Shown in pieces: positions 16,678-25,214 of a stretch of DNA of 64,000 bases (its first letter is position 1; the number at the start of each line of letters is the position of its first letter). The translations under genes were made by a program, and so were the position numbers. The notes under the pieces were generated by a model. It saw only the letters and a program-made list of their open reading frames with translations, did no database searches and was not told the DNA's origin. The DNA is from Paenibacillus sophorae (GTDB taxonomy: Bacteria; Bacillota; Bacilli; Paenibacillales; Paenibacillaceae), in assembly GCF_018966525.1 (NCBI RefSeq), contig NZ_CP076607.1:4588001-4652000 (forward strand), read 5' to 3'.

Positions 16678-17049
16678 CTATTTGCTTTCGGATAAATCGG
16701 GACGCAGCTTCTGCGCTTCGTTCAGGTATACATGGCGGATTTCGCGCTGACTCTTATCGGTGTTAACCTGCACCATTAGGCGGATGCATTTCAGTAGACT
16801 GCCCTTAACCGGAATTTCGGTCGAGCACATGAGGGGCACCAGCTCCCAGCCCTCGATTTCTCGAATAGCCCGCGCCGGAAAAGTCGCATCCAGATCGGTA
16901 GTCATCGTGATCCACACACTGCAAATATCTTCGGCAATAATCTCATTGCGTTCAACCATTTCCCGAAGCAGCAGGACGGTTTCCCGCAGAATTTCCGCTT
17001 CGTCGTTGCGTGTGACGGTTGTCGCTCCGCGAATGCCACGGTTTACCAT
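16678..17049 (-). CDS. aroH: Chorismate mutase, AroH class
   Basis: A monofunctional chorismate mutase of 123 residues that converts chorismate to prephenate. Arg7 in RGIRGATTV and the central CSTEIPVKGSL...CIRLMVQVNT region, holding the active-site Cys/Glu and arginine, match the B. subtilis AroH trimer. Its ATG lies inside the end of aroB (7-base overlap). The trp promoter lies just downstream, so aroC-aroB-aroH and trp are probably separate units with some read-through. Confidence 0.95.
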   Translation of the reverse strand: MVNRGIRGATTVTRNDEAEILRETVLLLREMVERNEIIAEDICSVWITMTTDLDATFPARAIREIEGWELVPLMCSTEIPVKGSLLKCIRLMVQVNTDKSQREIRHVYLNEAQKLRPDLSESK

Positions 17050-18146
17050 GGGTTTCCCTCCTCTTTAAGCTGCCTGATAACCTCGCGTATCGTGGACTCC
17101 TCAACGCCGTTCACAATGCTGACGGCTCCAATCTCGTCGGGAACGATGAATGTTATAAGGCCTTCTTTGAATTTCTTGTCATGCATCATCGCATCGATGA
17201 TGTCTTCCTCACCGTATTCCGCCGGCAGTCTGGTCGGAAGCTCAAGTGAGCTCAGCATGGAAACCGTCTCTTCGTAGAGAGAACGGGAACGTCCCAGCTT
17301 GGCGGCCAGAAGCGCCGAGCCCGCCATTCCGATGGATATGGCTTCGCCATGCAGGAAGGTTCCGTAGCCTCCCACCGCTTCGACGGCATGTCCGATCGTA
17401 TGACCCAGGTTTAGAATAGCACGAAGCCCATGCTCCCTTTCATCCTCGCCCACTACGTCCGCCTTAATAGCGCAGCCGCGCTCCAGCGCATAGCCCAGCG
17501 CCTCCGGCTCCAGAGCGAGCAGTTCGGCCGCATGATCCCGGCACCAGTAAGCGAAGTCGCGGTCCAGGATAAGTCCGTGCTTGATCACTTCAGCCAGACC
17601 GGATCGAACCTGGCGCGGAGGAAGCGACTTCAGCGTGTTCAAGTCGTACACGACCATTTTCGGCTGATAGAAGGCGCCGATCATATTTTTCGCGAGCGGG
17701 TGGTTCACCGCCACCTTGCCGCCGACACTGCTGTCATGCGCCAGTATCGTCGTCGGAATCTGCAAGAAGCCAATGCCGCGCATATAAGTAGCGGCCACGA
17801 AGCCCGCTAAATCGCCGACAACCCCGCCTCCGAGCGCCAGAACAGCGGAACTGCGGTCTAGCCCGGCCGAGATTGCTGTCGTCATCACTTCCTCGTACAC
17901 AGCCAGGGACTTTGACGCTTCTCCTGACGGAATGACATGGCTGACCACCGTATAGCCCCCGGCCTTTAGCCTCGATTCCAGATCAGAGAGGTACAGCGGG
18001 GCTACAGCGCTGTCGCTGACGATCAGCAGCGGGCTGCGCACCGGAAATCCGGCTTCCGCGCATAGTCCGGCAATGCCCTCCAGTATTCCGCTGCCGATTA
18101 CAATCGGATAGGAGCGTTTGTCCAAATCCACATGTATCCTCCGCAT
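17043..18146 (-). CDS. aroB: 3-dehydroquinate synthase
   Basis: Second enzyme of the shikimate pathway, NAD- and metal-dependent, 367 residues. Conserved sites are the nucleotide loop LGGGVVGDLAGFVAATYMRG, the metal/substrate segment GLAEVIKHGLI, and the histidines in LNLGHTIGHAVE and HGEAISIGM. ATG 18144-18146 is used, giving MRRIHVDLDKRSYPI at the N-terminus; the open frame continues upstream within aroC sequence. It starts one base after the aroC stop. Confidence 0.96.
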   Translation of the reverse strand: MRRIHVDLDKRSYPIVIGSGILEGIAGLCAEAGFPVRSPLLIVSDSAVAPLYLSDLESRLKAGGYTVVSHVIPSGEASKSLAVYEEVMTTAISAGLDRSSAVLALGGGVVGDLAGFVAATYMRGIGFLQIPTTILAHDSSVGGKVAVNHPLAKNMIGAFYQPKMVVYDLNTLKSLPPRQVRSGLAEVIKHGLILDRDFAYWCRDHAAELLALEPEALGYALERGCAIKADVVGEDEREHGLRAILNLGHTIGHAVEAVGGYGTFLHGEAISIGMAGSALLAAKLGRSRSLYEETVSMLSSLELPTRLPAEYGEEDIIDAMMHDKKFKEGLITFIVPDEIGAVSIVNGVEESTIREVIRQLKEEGNPW

Positions 18147-18147
18147 A

Positions 18148-19317
18148 TCAATAACTCTCCAATTGAGCGAGATAGTTATTATAATTAGCTCTGATTTCTT
18201 CCAAGGAATCACCGCCGAATTTCTCCAGGAACGCCTTGGCGACTTCCCAGGCTACCACATTCTCCATAACAACGCATGCTGCGGGTACCGCGCATGCATC
18301 GGAGCGCTCCACCTGTGCGGTAAACGGCTCCTTGGTATCGATATCCACGCTCTGCAAAGGCTTGTAGAGCGTCGGAATCGGCTTCATCACACCTCGAACC
18401 AACACCGGCATGCCGTTCGTCATTCCGCCTTCGAAGCCGCCAAGCCGGTTGCTTGCCCGGTGGTATCCTCGGGCAGGATCGTACATAATCTCGTCATGAA
18501 CCTTCGAGCCGCGCAGCTTGCCCGCTTCAAAGCCGATCCCGATCTCCACGCCTTTGAAGGCGTTGATCGACATAACCGCTCCGGCGATGGCGGCGTCCAG
18601 CTTACGGTCGTACTGCACATAGGTGCCAAGGCCGACCGGAAGTCCTTCGACGATACATTCCACGATTCCGCCGATGGAGTCGCCTTCTTCCTTGATCTGG
18701 TCTATGTAGGCCTCCATTTTCTTCTCAGTTTCCTTGTCCACTACTCTAACCGAGGATTCTTCTGTACGGGCAATCAGTTCGTCAATGGGCAGATCATTCG
18801 CAGGAGCCTCGATTTCACCGATACGGATGACCTGTCCGGCAATCTTCACTCCGAATGCTTCGAGCAGCTGACGCGCCACCGCGCCGCAGGCCACTCGCGC
18901 CGCCGTTTCCCGGGCGCTGGAGCGCTCCAAGACGTTGCGCAAATCCGTCAGATTATATTTAAGCCCCCCGTTCAGGTCCGCATGCCCGGGACGAGGACGG
19001 TTCACCCGGCGCTTATCCTCTTCTGCGCCCGGAATCGGCTCAACATTCATAATGTTCTTCCAGTGCGTCCAGTCATTATTCTCTACAACCAGCGCAATGG
19101 GAGCTCCGGTCGTGACTCCGTGGCGAACTCCGCCGACAATCTGGGCGGTATCTTTCTCGATTTGCATGCGGCGGCCGCGGCCGTATCCTTTTTGACGCCG
19201 CTGCAGTTGAAAGTTAAGCTGTTCAAAATCCAGCGTAAGATTGCTGGGCATACCCTCTATAATCGCCGTAAGCTGGGGACCGTGCGTCTCCCCGGCCGTT
19301 AAATAACGTAAACTCAT
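18148..19317 (-). CDS. aroC: Chorismate synthase
   Basis: Forms chorismate from EPSP using reduced FMN, 389 residues. The signatures GETHGPQL, RPGHADLNGGLKY and RSSARETAARVA are present. An AAGGGGG site precedes the ATG, and a sigma-A promoter lies about 60 bases upstream. It is first in aroC-aroB-aroH. Its product is the branch point for the trp operon, tyrA/aroH and mqnA in this window. Confidence 0.97.
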   Translation of the reverse strand: MSLRYLTAGETHGPQLTAIIEGMPSNLTLDFEQLNFQLQRRQKGYGRGRRMQIEKDTAQIVGGVRHGVTTGAPIALVVENNDWTHWKNIMNVEPIPGAEEDKRRVNRPRPGHADLNGGLKYNLTDLRNVLERSSARETAARVACGAVARQLLEAFGVKIAGQVIRIGEIEAPANDLPIDELIARTEESSVRVVDKETEKKMEAYIDQIKEEGDSIGGIVECIVEGLPVGLGTYVQYDRKLDAAIAGAVMSINAFKGVEIGIGFEAGKLRGSKVHDEIMYDPARGYHRASNRLGGFEGGMTNGMPVLVRGVMKPIPTLYKPLQSVDIDTKEPFTAQVERSDACAVPAACVVMENVVAWEVAKAFLEKFGGDSLEEIRANYNNYLAQLESY

Positions 19318-19379
19318 GCTGCGTTCCCCCTTCGCGCTTTCAAACTGTAAACTGCTAAAATCCGTTATGACCTTTGCTC

Positions 19380-19409
19380 ATTATAGTATAGGGAAATCAC
19401 TTTTGACAA
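19380..19409 (-). promoter_or_regulatory. Sigma-A promoter of aroC-aroB-aroH
   Basis: Minus-strand TTGTCA (19404-19409) and perfect TATAAT (19380-19385) with an 18-base spacer; start expected near 19373. Confidence 0.75.
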
Positions 19410-19461
19410 GAAAGTAACATCAAGATAGCCGCACAAAGTGAGGTCCTGGTCTACGCACATC

Positions 19462-19505
19462 AAAAAGCGCCGCCCGAACTCCATTTTATAGGAGCGGGCG
19501 GCGCC
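19462..19505 (-). terminator. Terminator after the small protein gene
   Basis: A very GC-rich stem (GCGCCGCCCG with CGGGCGGCGC), extended by an inner CTCC/GGAG pairing, is followed on the minus strand by a T run. It separates the small gene from the aroC promoter. Confidence 0.85.
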
Positions 19506-19531
19506 TTCACCGACTGCACTGAAACGGGACT

Positions 19532-19693
19532 TTAGCCGCCGACATGCCGGCTCTTCCGCATGCAGGACACTTTGCTCAGTTCCTGCCGGAGCAGGAGCTG
19601 AAGCTGCACATCCTCCACACCGAGAATTTGTCCGCATTCCTTTACCGTAATGAACCCCCGGCGGTATGCGTCGATTACCTTGCTTTTATCCAT
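19532..19693 (-). CDS. Small conserved-looking protein of unknown function
   Basis: A 53-residue frame from ATG 19691-19693, starting MDKSKVIDAYRRGFITVKECG. An AAGG lies about 9 bases upstream and a strong terminator follows, which supports a real gene. The middle (ITVKECGQILGVEDVQLQLLL) looks like a short helix-turn-helix. It lies 100 bases downstream of cheR. I do not recognise the family. Confidence 0.55.
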   Translation of the reverse strand: MDKSKVIDAYRRGFITVKECGQILGVEDVQLQLLLRQELSKVSCMRKSRHVGG

Positions 19694-19793
19694 TTCTTTA
19701 CGACCTTTCGCTTGGCATACTGACTCTATCATTCAGTATCTCTGCATGCAGTCGAAAGTATACCTATTACAGGACGACAACGGAGAAGCGGCA

Positions 19794-20600
19794 TTATTTT
19801 TTGCGGTAAAAGAACGTTTCCGTAGATTCGAACCCGTATTTGGAAGGTGTAAAAATCTGCTCCGTGCTTCCTACGAACAAATAACCGCCGGGGCGGAGAC
19901 TTGCCGAGAACTTGCGATACAGCTTATCCTTGGCTTCCTCCGTGAAATAGATCATTACGTTCCGGCAAACGATGAGATCGAACCCGGTGTCGAATTTGTC
20001 CAGCAGCAGATTCTGTTTGCGAAAGTTGATATTTTTCTTCAACTCATCGCTGATCTTGTACATCGGCCCCTCAGGCGTGAAATACCGTGCGGCCACATCC
20101 CTCGGCACATCCTTCAGCGAACGCTCAAGATATATTCCCTTATTGGCCTTGGCCAGTGCGCCTTCATCGATATCGGTCGCCAGAATGCTGCTCTCACGCA
20201 GAATTTTTTTATCGGATAGAATCATGGTGAGCGTGTAAGGCTCTTCTCCGGTGGAACAAGCCGCGCTCCACAGTTTCAGCCCCTTGCCGCTTCCCTGGAG
20301 TTCGGGCAAAATAATATCGCGAAGCACTTCCCAGCGATTCGGATTACGCCAAAATTCGGAAACGTTAATCGTCATCCGGTCCAGGAACTCGTAAAACAGA
20401 CCCTTGTCTGTCATCATCGCGGCAAAAAAGTCGGAAAAGGTATGGTATCCGTTCTTCGTCCGGAGTGTCGTCAGACGCCGTTTCATCTGGGCTTCCTTGT
20501 ACTGTGACAGATCAATGCCCGTACTTTTATTGACATTTTGAATAAACCCTGTGTAATCGGGATCCGCTGCCGCCGCTTCACGTTCAGGCATCATCTTCAT
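19794..20600 (-). CDS. cheR: Chemotaxis protein methyltransferase CheR
   Basis: Methylates glutamates of chemoreceptors using S-adenosylmethionine. The 268-residue protein has the N-terminal helical CheR domain (SQYKEAQMKRRL) and the catalytic domain with WSAACSTGEEPYTLTM, ATDIDEGAL and CRNVMIYF. Its position between ndk and the aro genes is the same as in B. subtilis, where it is also apart from the main motility operon. Confidence 0.95.
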   Translation of the reverse strand: MKMMPEREAAAADPDYTGFIQNVNKSTGIDLSQYKEAQMKRRLTTLRTKNGYHTFSDFFAAMMTDKGLFYEFLDRMTINVSEFWRNPNRWEVLRDIILPELQGSGKGLKLWSAACSTGEEPYTLTMILSDKKILRESSILATDIDEGALAKANKGIYLERSLKDVPRDVAARYFTPEGPMYKISDELKKNINFRKQNLLLDKFDTGFDLIVCRNVMIYFTEEAKDKLYRKFSASLRPGGYLFVGSTEQIFTPSKYGFESTETFFYRKK

Positions 20601-20623
20601 CTACCCCTGTCTTTATGACCGGA

Positions 20624-21067
20624 TCAGATCCAGGCCGCAATATCTTTATTATACTTGTTCAGTTCCTCGGGAGCGAAAAAGTTGGCAATTTCTTTGGCAG
20701 CGCTCTCGGAAGAGTCGGAACCGTGAATCAGATTGAGTGGGGTGTGGCTGGCGAAATCCCCGCGGATGGTTCCAGGAAGCGCTTCGCCCACCTTCGTCTT
20801 CCCGATCAGCAGTCTGGACAGAGCAATCACGTCATCGCCTTCCCAGATCATTGAAAAGACGGGACCGGACGTGATAAACGAGATGAGCTCCGGAAAAAAA
20901 TCTTTGCCCTCATGCTCCGCATAATGAATCTTGGCCTGCTCCTCCGTTACCGTGATGAGCTTGGCGGCGACCAGCTTAAAACCTTTGTCCTCAAAACGGG
21001 CTACAATGCGGCCAATCAGACCACGCTGCACACCGTCAGGCTTGATCATCAAATACGTTCTTTCCAT
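20624..21067 (-). CDS. ndk: Nucleoside diphosphate kinase
   Basis: Transfers phosphate between nucleoside di- and triphosphates, 147 residues. The N-terminal TYLMIKPDGVQRGL and the phosphohistidine segment NLIHGSDS are clear. ATG 21065-21067 follows GGAGAG by 7 bases; the five upstream codons are not needed. Confidence 0.96.
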   Translation of the reverse strand: MERTYLMIKPDGVQRGLIGRIVARFEDKGFKLVAAKLITVTEEQAKIHYAEHEGKDFFPELISFITSGPVFSMIWEGDDVIALSRLLIGKTKVGEALPGTIRGDFASHTPLNLIHGSDSSESAAKEIANFFAPEELNKYNKDIAAWI

Positions 21068-21168
21068 AGGGTCACTCTCCATTCTCCCTTATGAATGATG
21101 GTCTATTAAGCTATCTTACCAAAATCGCCGCTGTCTGTTAATTTATTAAATAGGACCGCGCAGCATTA

Positions 21169-22137
21169 TCAGTATGCCCTGCCGGTCACAAAATAGGCAA
21201 TGTCGCGCAAATTGCCTTTTGTGCGGTTGTTCGGCAGCTTATCCAGCGCGGTGAGCGCCTTGTCGATGTAACGCGTGGCCAATTCCTCCGCTCGGGAAAT
21301 GCCGTCCCCGGAAAGAATCAGATCGATGGCGCGGCCAGCTCCCGCCCGGCCTTCGCGGATCTGCTCCAGTTCATCCAGCAGGGCGCCGCGCAGACGGTCG
21401 TCCTCCAGGGTGTAGATGACCGGCAAGGTGATATTGCCCTGCCGCATGTCGCTGCCCGGCGGTTTGCCGATCTGCTTCTCCGTTCCCCTCAGATCAAGCA
21501 GATCGTCGCCGATTTGGAAAGCCATTCCCACATTATAGCCATAATTGTAGAGCAGCTGGGCATTCTCCGGTTCAGCATCGGCGGCGAGCGCCCCAAGCTG
21601 GCAGCTGATGGCAATGAGCAGCGCGGTTTTGCGCCGGATGCGCCGCAAATAATGGCGCACACTCTGTTCACTGTTGAAGAAATCGCGGATCTGCTCCATC
21701 TCGCCAATCGTCATCTCCACCATCGCCCTAGACAGAATCTGATGGATGCGCGGGTTCGGCAGCTCCGCCGTTATGGCCAGCGCCTTGGCATAGATATAAT
21801 CGCCCGTGTACATTGCGATTTTGTCGCCCCATTTGGCCTTGACGGTCGGCTCGCCGCGCCGCGTATCGGCATCGTCGATGACATCGTCGTGGACGAGGGA
21901 AGCGCTGTGAATCAGCTCCAGGGGAATGGCAACCCGCTTCAGCTTATCCAGATCGTATGTGCCGAATTTACCGCCCATGAGCACAAATACCGGGCGCAGC
22001 CGCTTGCCGCCGGCCTTCAGCAGGTGGAGTGACGTTTCCGTTAGCAGAGCATCATCACCCTGGACGCTCCGGTACAGCTCCTTCTCAAGAGTATCCATAT
22101 CTTTATTTAGCAGGCCGAACATTTGCAGTCGTTTCAT
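21169..22137 (-). CDS. hepT: Heptaprenyl diphosphate synthase catalytic component HepT
   Basis: The catalytic subunit (322 residues) of the two-component trans-prenyltransferase that makes the menaquinone side chain. It has both aspartate-rich motifs, HDDVIDDADTRRG (first) and GDDLLD (second), plus KLRPVF-like substrate residues in GGKRLRPVFVL. Its ATG overlaps the mqnA stop (ATGA). It needs HepS, encoded four genes upstream. Confidence 0.93.
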   Translation of the reverse strand: MKRLQMFGLLNKDMDTLEKELYRSVQGDDALLTETSLHLLKAGGKRLRPVFVLMGGKFGTYDLDKLKRVAIPLELIHSASLVHDDVIDDADTRRGEPTVKAKWGDKIAMYTGDYIYAKALAITAELPNPRIHQILSRAMVEMTIGEMEQIRDFFNSEQSVRHYLRRIRRKTALLIAISCQLGALAADAEPENAQLLYNYGYNVGMAFQIGDDLLDLRGTEKQIGKPPGSDMRQGNITLPVIYTLEDDRLRGALLDELEQIREGRAGAGRAIDLILSGDGISRAEELATRYIDKALTALDKLPNNRTKGNLRDIAYFVTGRAY

Positions 22138-22991
22138 TCCTTCACCCGTGTCAGCAGATTATCGCTCCAAAACTCCATTTTCACCTTCTGCGGCAGCAGC
22201 CCCATTTCATTGGCATAACGGAAATAGAGATTCAAACCTTCCTGCTGCCTTTCTCCAAAATCATAACACAAATTCTGGAAATAACCAGACCAGTATCCGG
22301 GATCGCCACCGATTCGATTGCAGGCCTCCGAGACAATCGGCGCCAGATTCCTCAGTCCCCGACGCTTGCTCTCGATTAAGGCTTGGCAGATCTCAGCGAC
22401 CGCCTCTGGTATATCCAGCGCCGATTTACGGCTTACGGCCCATACCGCAAAGGTCATCCCAAGTCCCGTCCACCGTTTCCACATCTCGCCCAGGTCGGTA
22501 ACTCTATACTTCTTATTCTGCCACATTGCCCGGATCGCATGATCGCCAATCAACAGACAGGCATCCGCCTGTTCCATCATCTTCTCCAGATTAGGCTCAG
22601 CGCTTATGTATTCCGGATTTCCGCCCACAGCCTTCTCCAGCAAAATTTTCAGCAGATTCACCGATGTAGCCGATGTGTTCGTCACGGCGACCGTTCCATT
22701 CGCCGCTTCTTCCACCGTTCCATTCGAGAACAAAAGAATCGACCTCACGGGACCGTCCGAGCTGACGGACAGGCCCGGCAGCACCAGCAGCCTGTCGCTC
22801 GCTTCGGCAAATGCAAAAGAAGACAGCGCCCCAATATCAATATCGCCGCGGGCCATGCCGCGATTCAGCACGGAAGGGACCTCGCTAACCATCCGCGCAG
22901 GAAAAGATAGAGCAGAAGGATCAAAGTTAAAAAAAACGGGCCATGAATTGGTATAGCTGATTTTGCCGATTACGGCAGGACCGCTCTTCAT
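22134..22991 (-). CDS. mqnA: Chorismate dehydratase MqnA-like, futalosine pathway
   Basis: A 285-residue protein of the MqnA/MqnD periplasmic-binding-like fold. The opening IGKISYTNSWPVFF, the DIGALSSFAFAEA segment and SDGPVRSILLFS match menaquinone enzymes that dehydrate chorismate to 3-enolpyruvylbenzoate, the first step of the futalosine route. ATG 22989-22991 has GGGGGG upstream, inside the preceding gene's end. The neighbours (UbiX, UbiA-like, UbiE, Hep) support the role. MqnB, MqnC and MqnE are not in this window. Confidence 0.85.
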   Translation of the reverse strand: MKSGPAVIGKISYTNSWPVFFNFDPSALSFPARMVSEVPSVLNRGMARGDIDIGALSSFAFAEASDRLLVLPGLSVSSDGPVRSILLFSNGTVEEAANGTVAVTNTSATSVNLLKILLEKAVGGNPEYISAEPNLEKMMEQADACLLIGDHAIRAMWQNKKYRVTDLGEMWKRWTGLGMTFAVWAVSRKSALDIPEAVAEICQALIESKRRGLRNLAPIVSEACNRIGGDPGYWSGYFQNLCYDFGERQQEGLNLYFRYANEMGLLPQKVKMEFWSDNLLTRVKE

Positions 22992-22992
22992 C

Positions 22993-23595
22993 TTAATCCC
23001 CCCATCTGCGAAATAAAGCGTGATCAATTCCGAAGCTGTCCAACACCTTCCCGACCATAAAGTTGACCAGATCATCCATGCTTTGCGGCCCGAAATAAAA
23101 AGCCGGCATGGCCGGAATGATTCGAACGCCGAGCCGGGACAGCTTCAGCATATTTTCCAAATGTATCGCATGCAGCGGCGTCTCCCGGGGGACGAGCACT
23201 AGCGGACGCCCCTCCTTCAGCATCACATCTGCGGCGCGGGTCATCAAATTGTCGGAGGAGCCGTTCGCTACGGCCGACAGCGTTCCCATGGAACAGGGCA
23301 TGATAATCATCCCTTCCGTCCGGAAGGAGCCGCTCGCGATGGAAGCTCCGATATCGGCGACGGGGTGATAGAGCAGAGAACCGGGACGGCCTCTGAAATG
23401 ATCATTCAGAACGCCCTCCCGGTCCGAGACGTTCCAGCCCAGCTCTTCTTTCAGAACCCGCCAGCCCGCATTGCTAATAACGAGATGCACCGTAAGCCCT
23501 AGAGACAGCAGCGTTTCCGTCAGTCGTACCCCGTATATCGCGCCGCTGGCCCCCGTAATGCCGACTATAAAGCCCTTCGATCTTGAATTGCTCAT
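22993..23595 (-). CDS. ubiX: UbiX-type flavin prenyltransferase
   Basis: A 200-residue flavoprotein that makes prenylated FMN for UbiD-type decarboxylases. GITGASGAIYGVRL, the MPCSMGTLSAVANGSSDNLMT region and LVPRETPLHAIH are standard. The gene lies between mqnA and a UbiA-like prenyltransferase with ATGA coupling, so a role in decarboxylating a naphthoate intermediate of the futalosine pathway is likely. The UbiD partner is not seen here. Confidence 0.92.
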   Translation of the reverse strand: MSNSRSKGFIVGITGASGAIYGVRLTETLLSLGLTVHLVISNAGWRVLKEELGWNVSDREGVLNDHFRGRPGSLLYHPVADIGASIASGSFRTEGMIIMPCSMGTLSAVANGSSDNLMTRAADVMLKEGRPLVLVPRETPLHAIHLENMLKLSRLGVRIIPAMPAFYFGPQSMDDLVNFMVGKVLDSFGIDHALFRRWGD

Positions 23596-24467
23596 TTGTT
23601 GGTCTGCACCACCAGGTCAATCAAGGTAAAAGAGAACACGACGATGCTGAGCACCCCGTTCATCGTGAAAAATGCCGTTTGCAGACGGCTCAGATCGTTC
23701 GGGGAAACGATATGATGCTCATAGAACAAAATAATGTAGGCAATCAGCATGCCTGCGATATACCACCAGCTCAGATGGGCCATGAACAGCAAGGATATGA
23801 AGCCTATGCCGGTCAAGACATGAAATACCTTGGCGATCTTAAGCGCTCCCGCAACACCGAAGCGGACCGGTATGGAGTGAAGCCCTTCCTTCTTGTCGAA
23901 CTCCACATCCTGACAGGAATAAATAACGTCAAACCCGGCCGTCCAGAACATGATGGTAAAATAAAATACCATAGCGGTCCAGTCCACCTTGCCGGTGACC
24001 GCGACCCATCCCCCGAGCGGGGCCAGCGCAATCGTGAGGCCCAGAATCAGGTGGCAGGCCCAGGTAAAACGCTTCGTAAATGAATAAAACACAAGCAGGA
24101 ACACCGCAATCGGCAGCAATTTCGCTGACAGCGGGTTCAGCTTGAACGCGGCCCAGAACAACAGGAAGAAGGAAATGGCGACAAAGACAATCACTTCTCC
24201 CGCCTTCAACAATCCCGCTGGAATGGCTCTACCTGCCGTACGCGGATTCTTGGCGTCGCTTACGCGGTCAATTAACCGGTTCAGTCCCATCGCGGCGCTG
24301 CGGGCGCCGAACATGGCAATGATGATCCAGCCGATATCCCTCCAGGAAGGAAGCGAGCCGGACATCACCATCGAGCCGAGCAATGCGCCCATAAATGCAA
24401 ACGGAAGAGCGAATAACGTGTGTTCAAACTTAATCATTTGCAGAAAAATACTAATTTTCTTAAACAT
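23592..24467 (-). CDS. UbiA-family prenyltransferase (probable MqnP)
   Basis: A membrane prenyltransferase of 291 residues with about eight helices. The two aspartate motifs are GLNRLIDRVSDAKNPRT and DVIYSCQDVEFDKK. UbiA homologues in futalosine operons attach the polyprenyl chain to 1,4-dihydroxy-6-naphthoate, and the adjacent hep genes supply the chain. The start ATG 24465-24467 lies 7 bases after AAGGAG and overlaps the ubiE stop by 8 bases; earlier in-frame starts sit on or before the ribosome site. MqnP is preferred over a 4-hydroxybenzoate enzyme because of mqnA. Confidence 0.85.
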   Translation of the reverse strand: MFKKISIFLQMIKFEHTLFALPFAFMGALLGSMVMSGSLPSWRDIGWIIIAMFGARSAAMGLNRLIDRVSDAKNPRTAGRAIPAGLLKAGEVIVFVAISFFLLFWAAFKLNPLSAKLLPIAVFLLVFYSFTKRFTWACHLILGLTIALAPLGGWVAVTGKVDWTAMVFYFTIMFWTAGFDVIYSCQDVEFDKKEGLHSIPVRFGVAGALKIAKVFHVLTGIGFISLLFMAHLSWWYIAGMLIAYIILFYEHHIVSPNDLSRLQTAFFTMNGVLSIVVFSFTLIDLVVQTNK

Positions 24468-25206
24468 CCACATTCTCCTTGAGCCCAATGTGTAATGCCG
24501 CGATGCCTCCAGTCAAGGGGAAGGATTCCACGTGCTCCAGACCGGTTTCACGGAAGATCTGCTCCAGCTGCCTTCGGTCCGGAAACATCGCAAGCGATTC
24601 GGGAAGCCATTTGTACTGCTCGTAGCTTTTCGCGAACAGCTTGCCGATCAGCGGCAGCATCCGTGTGAGGTAGAAATAATAAATGCCTTTGAATGGCTGG
24701 ACTGTAGGTTTGGACAATTCCAGGCAGACAACCATCCCGCCGGGCTTCACCACGCGCTTCATTTCGCTAAGCACCTGAACGGGATCAGGCACATTACGCA
24801 GACCGAAGCCGATGGTAGCGTAATCGAAGGAGCAGTCACCGAACGGAAGATTCATCGCGTTGCCCTGTACGAGGGAGATCCGGTCGCCGAGCCCCCGCTC
24901 TTCCACCTTGCGGCGGCCTACGGCGAGCATACCCTCGCTGAAGTCGAGTCCCATGACGCCTCCGGTCTCGCTGCTCTCAGCCAGCGCGATGCTCCAGTCG
25001 CAGGTGCCGCAGCATAGATCGACGGCGGTATCCCCGCGGCGCATCGCCATCTTGACCATGGCAAACCGCCTCCAGGCCTTGTGACGCCGGAAGCTGAGTA
25101 TATCGTTCATTGTATCGTACTTTCCGGCGATTTTCTCAAATACGGAATGCACAAACTGTTCCTTCGGCTTAATCCCATTATCACCGGCCGCTGTTGACTT
25201 ATTCAT
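24460..25206 (-). CDS. menG: Demethylmenaquinone methyltransferase
   Basis: The final step of menaquinone synthesis, 248 residues (also called UbiE/MenH). The SAM site is DLCCGTCDWS, with the family signatures YDTMNDILSFRRHKAWRR and GFGLRNVPDP. In B. subtilis this gene lies directly between hepS and hepT. Here three futalosine-type genes separate it from hepT. Confidence 0.95.
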   Translation of the reverse strand: MNKSTAAGDNGIKPKEQFVHSVFEKIAGKYDTMNDILSFRRHKAWRRFAMVKMAMRRGDTAVDLCCGTCDWSIALAESSETGGVMGLDFSEGMLAVGRRKVEERGLGDRISLVQGNAMNLPFGDCSFDYATIGFGLRNVPDPVQVLSEMKRVVKPGGMVVCLELSKPTVQPFKGIYYFYLTRMLPLIGKLFAKSYEQYKWLPESLAMFPDRRQLEQIFRETGLEHVESFPLTGGIAALHIGLKENVDV

Positions 25207-25214
25207 GTATGATC

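Noticed and set aside
18118..19302. 394-residue open frame on the plus strand
   Set aside because: Antisense to aroC; no ribosome site or recognisable motif.
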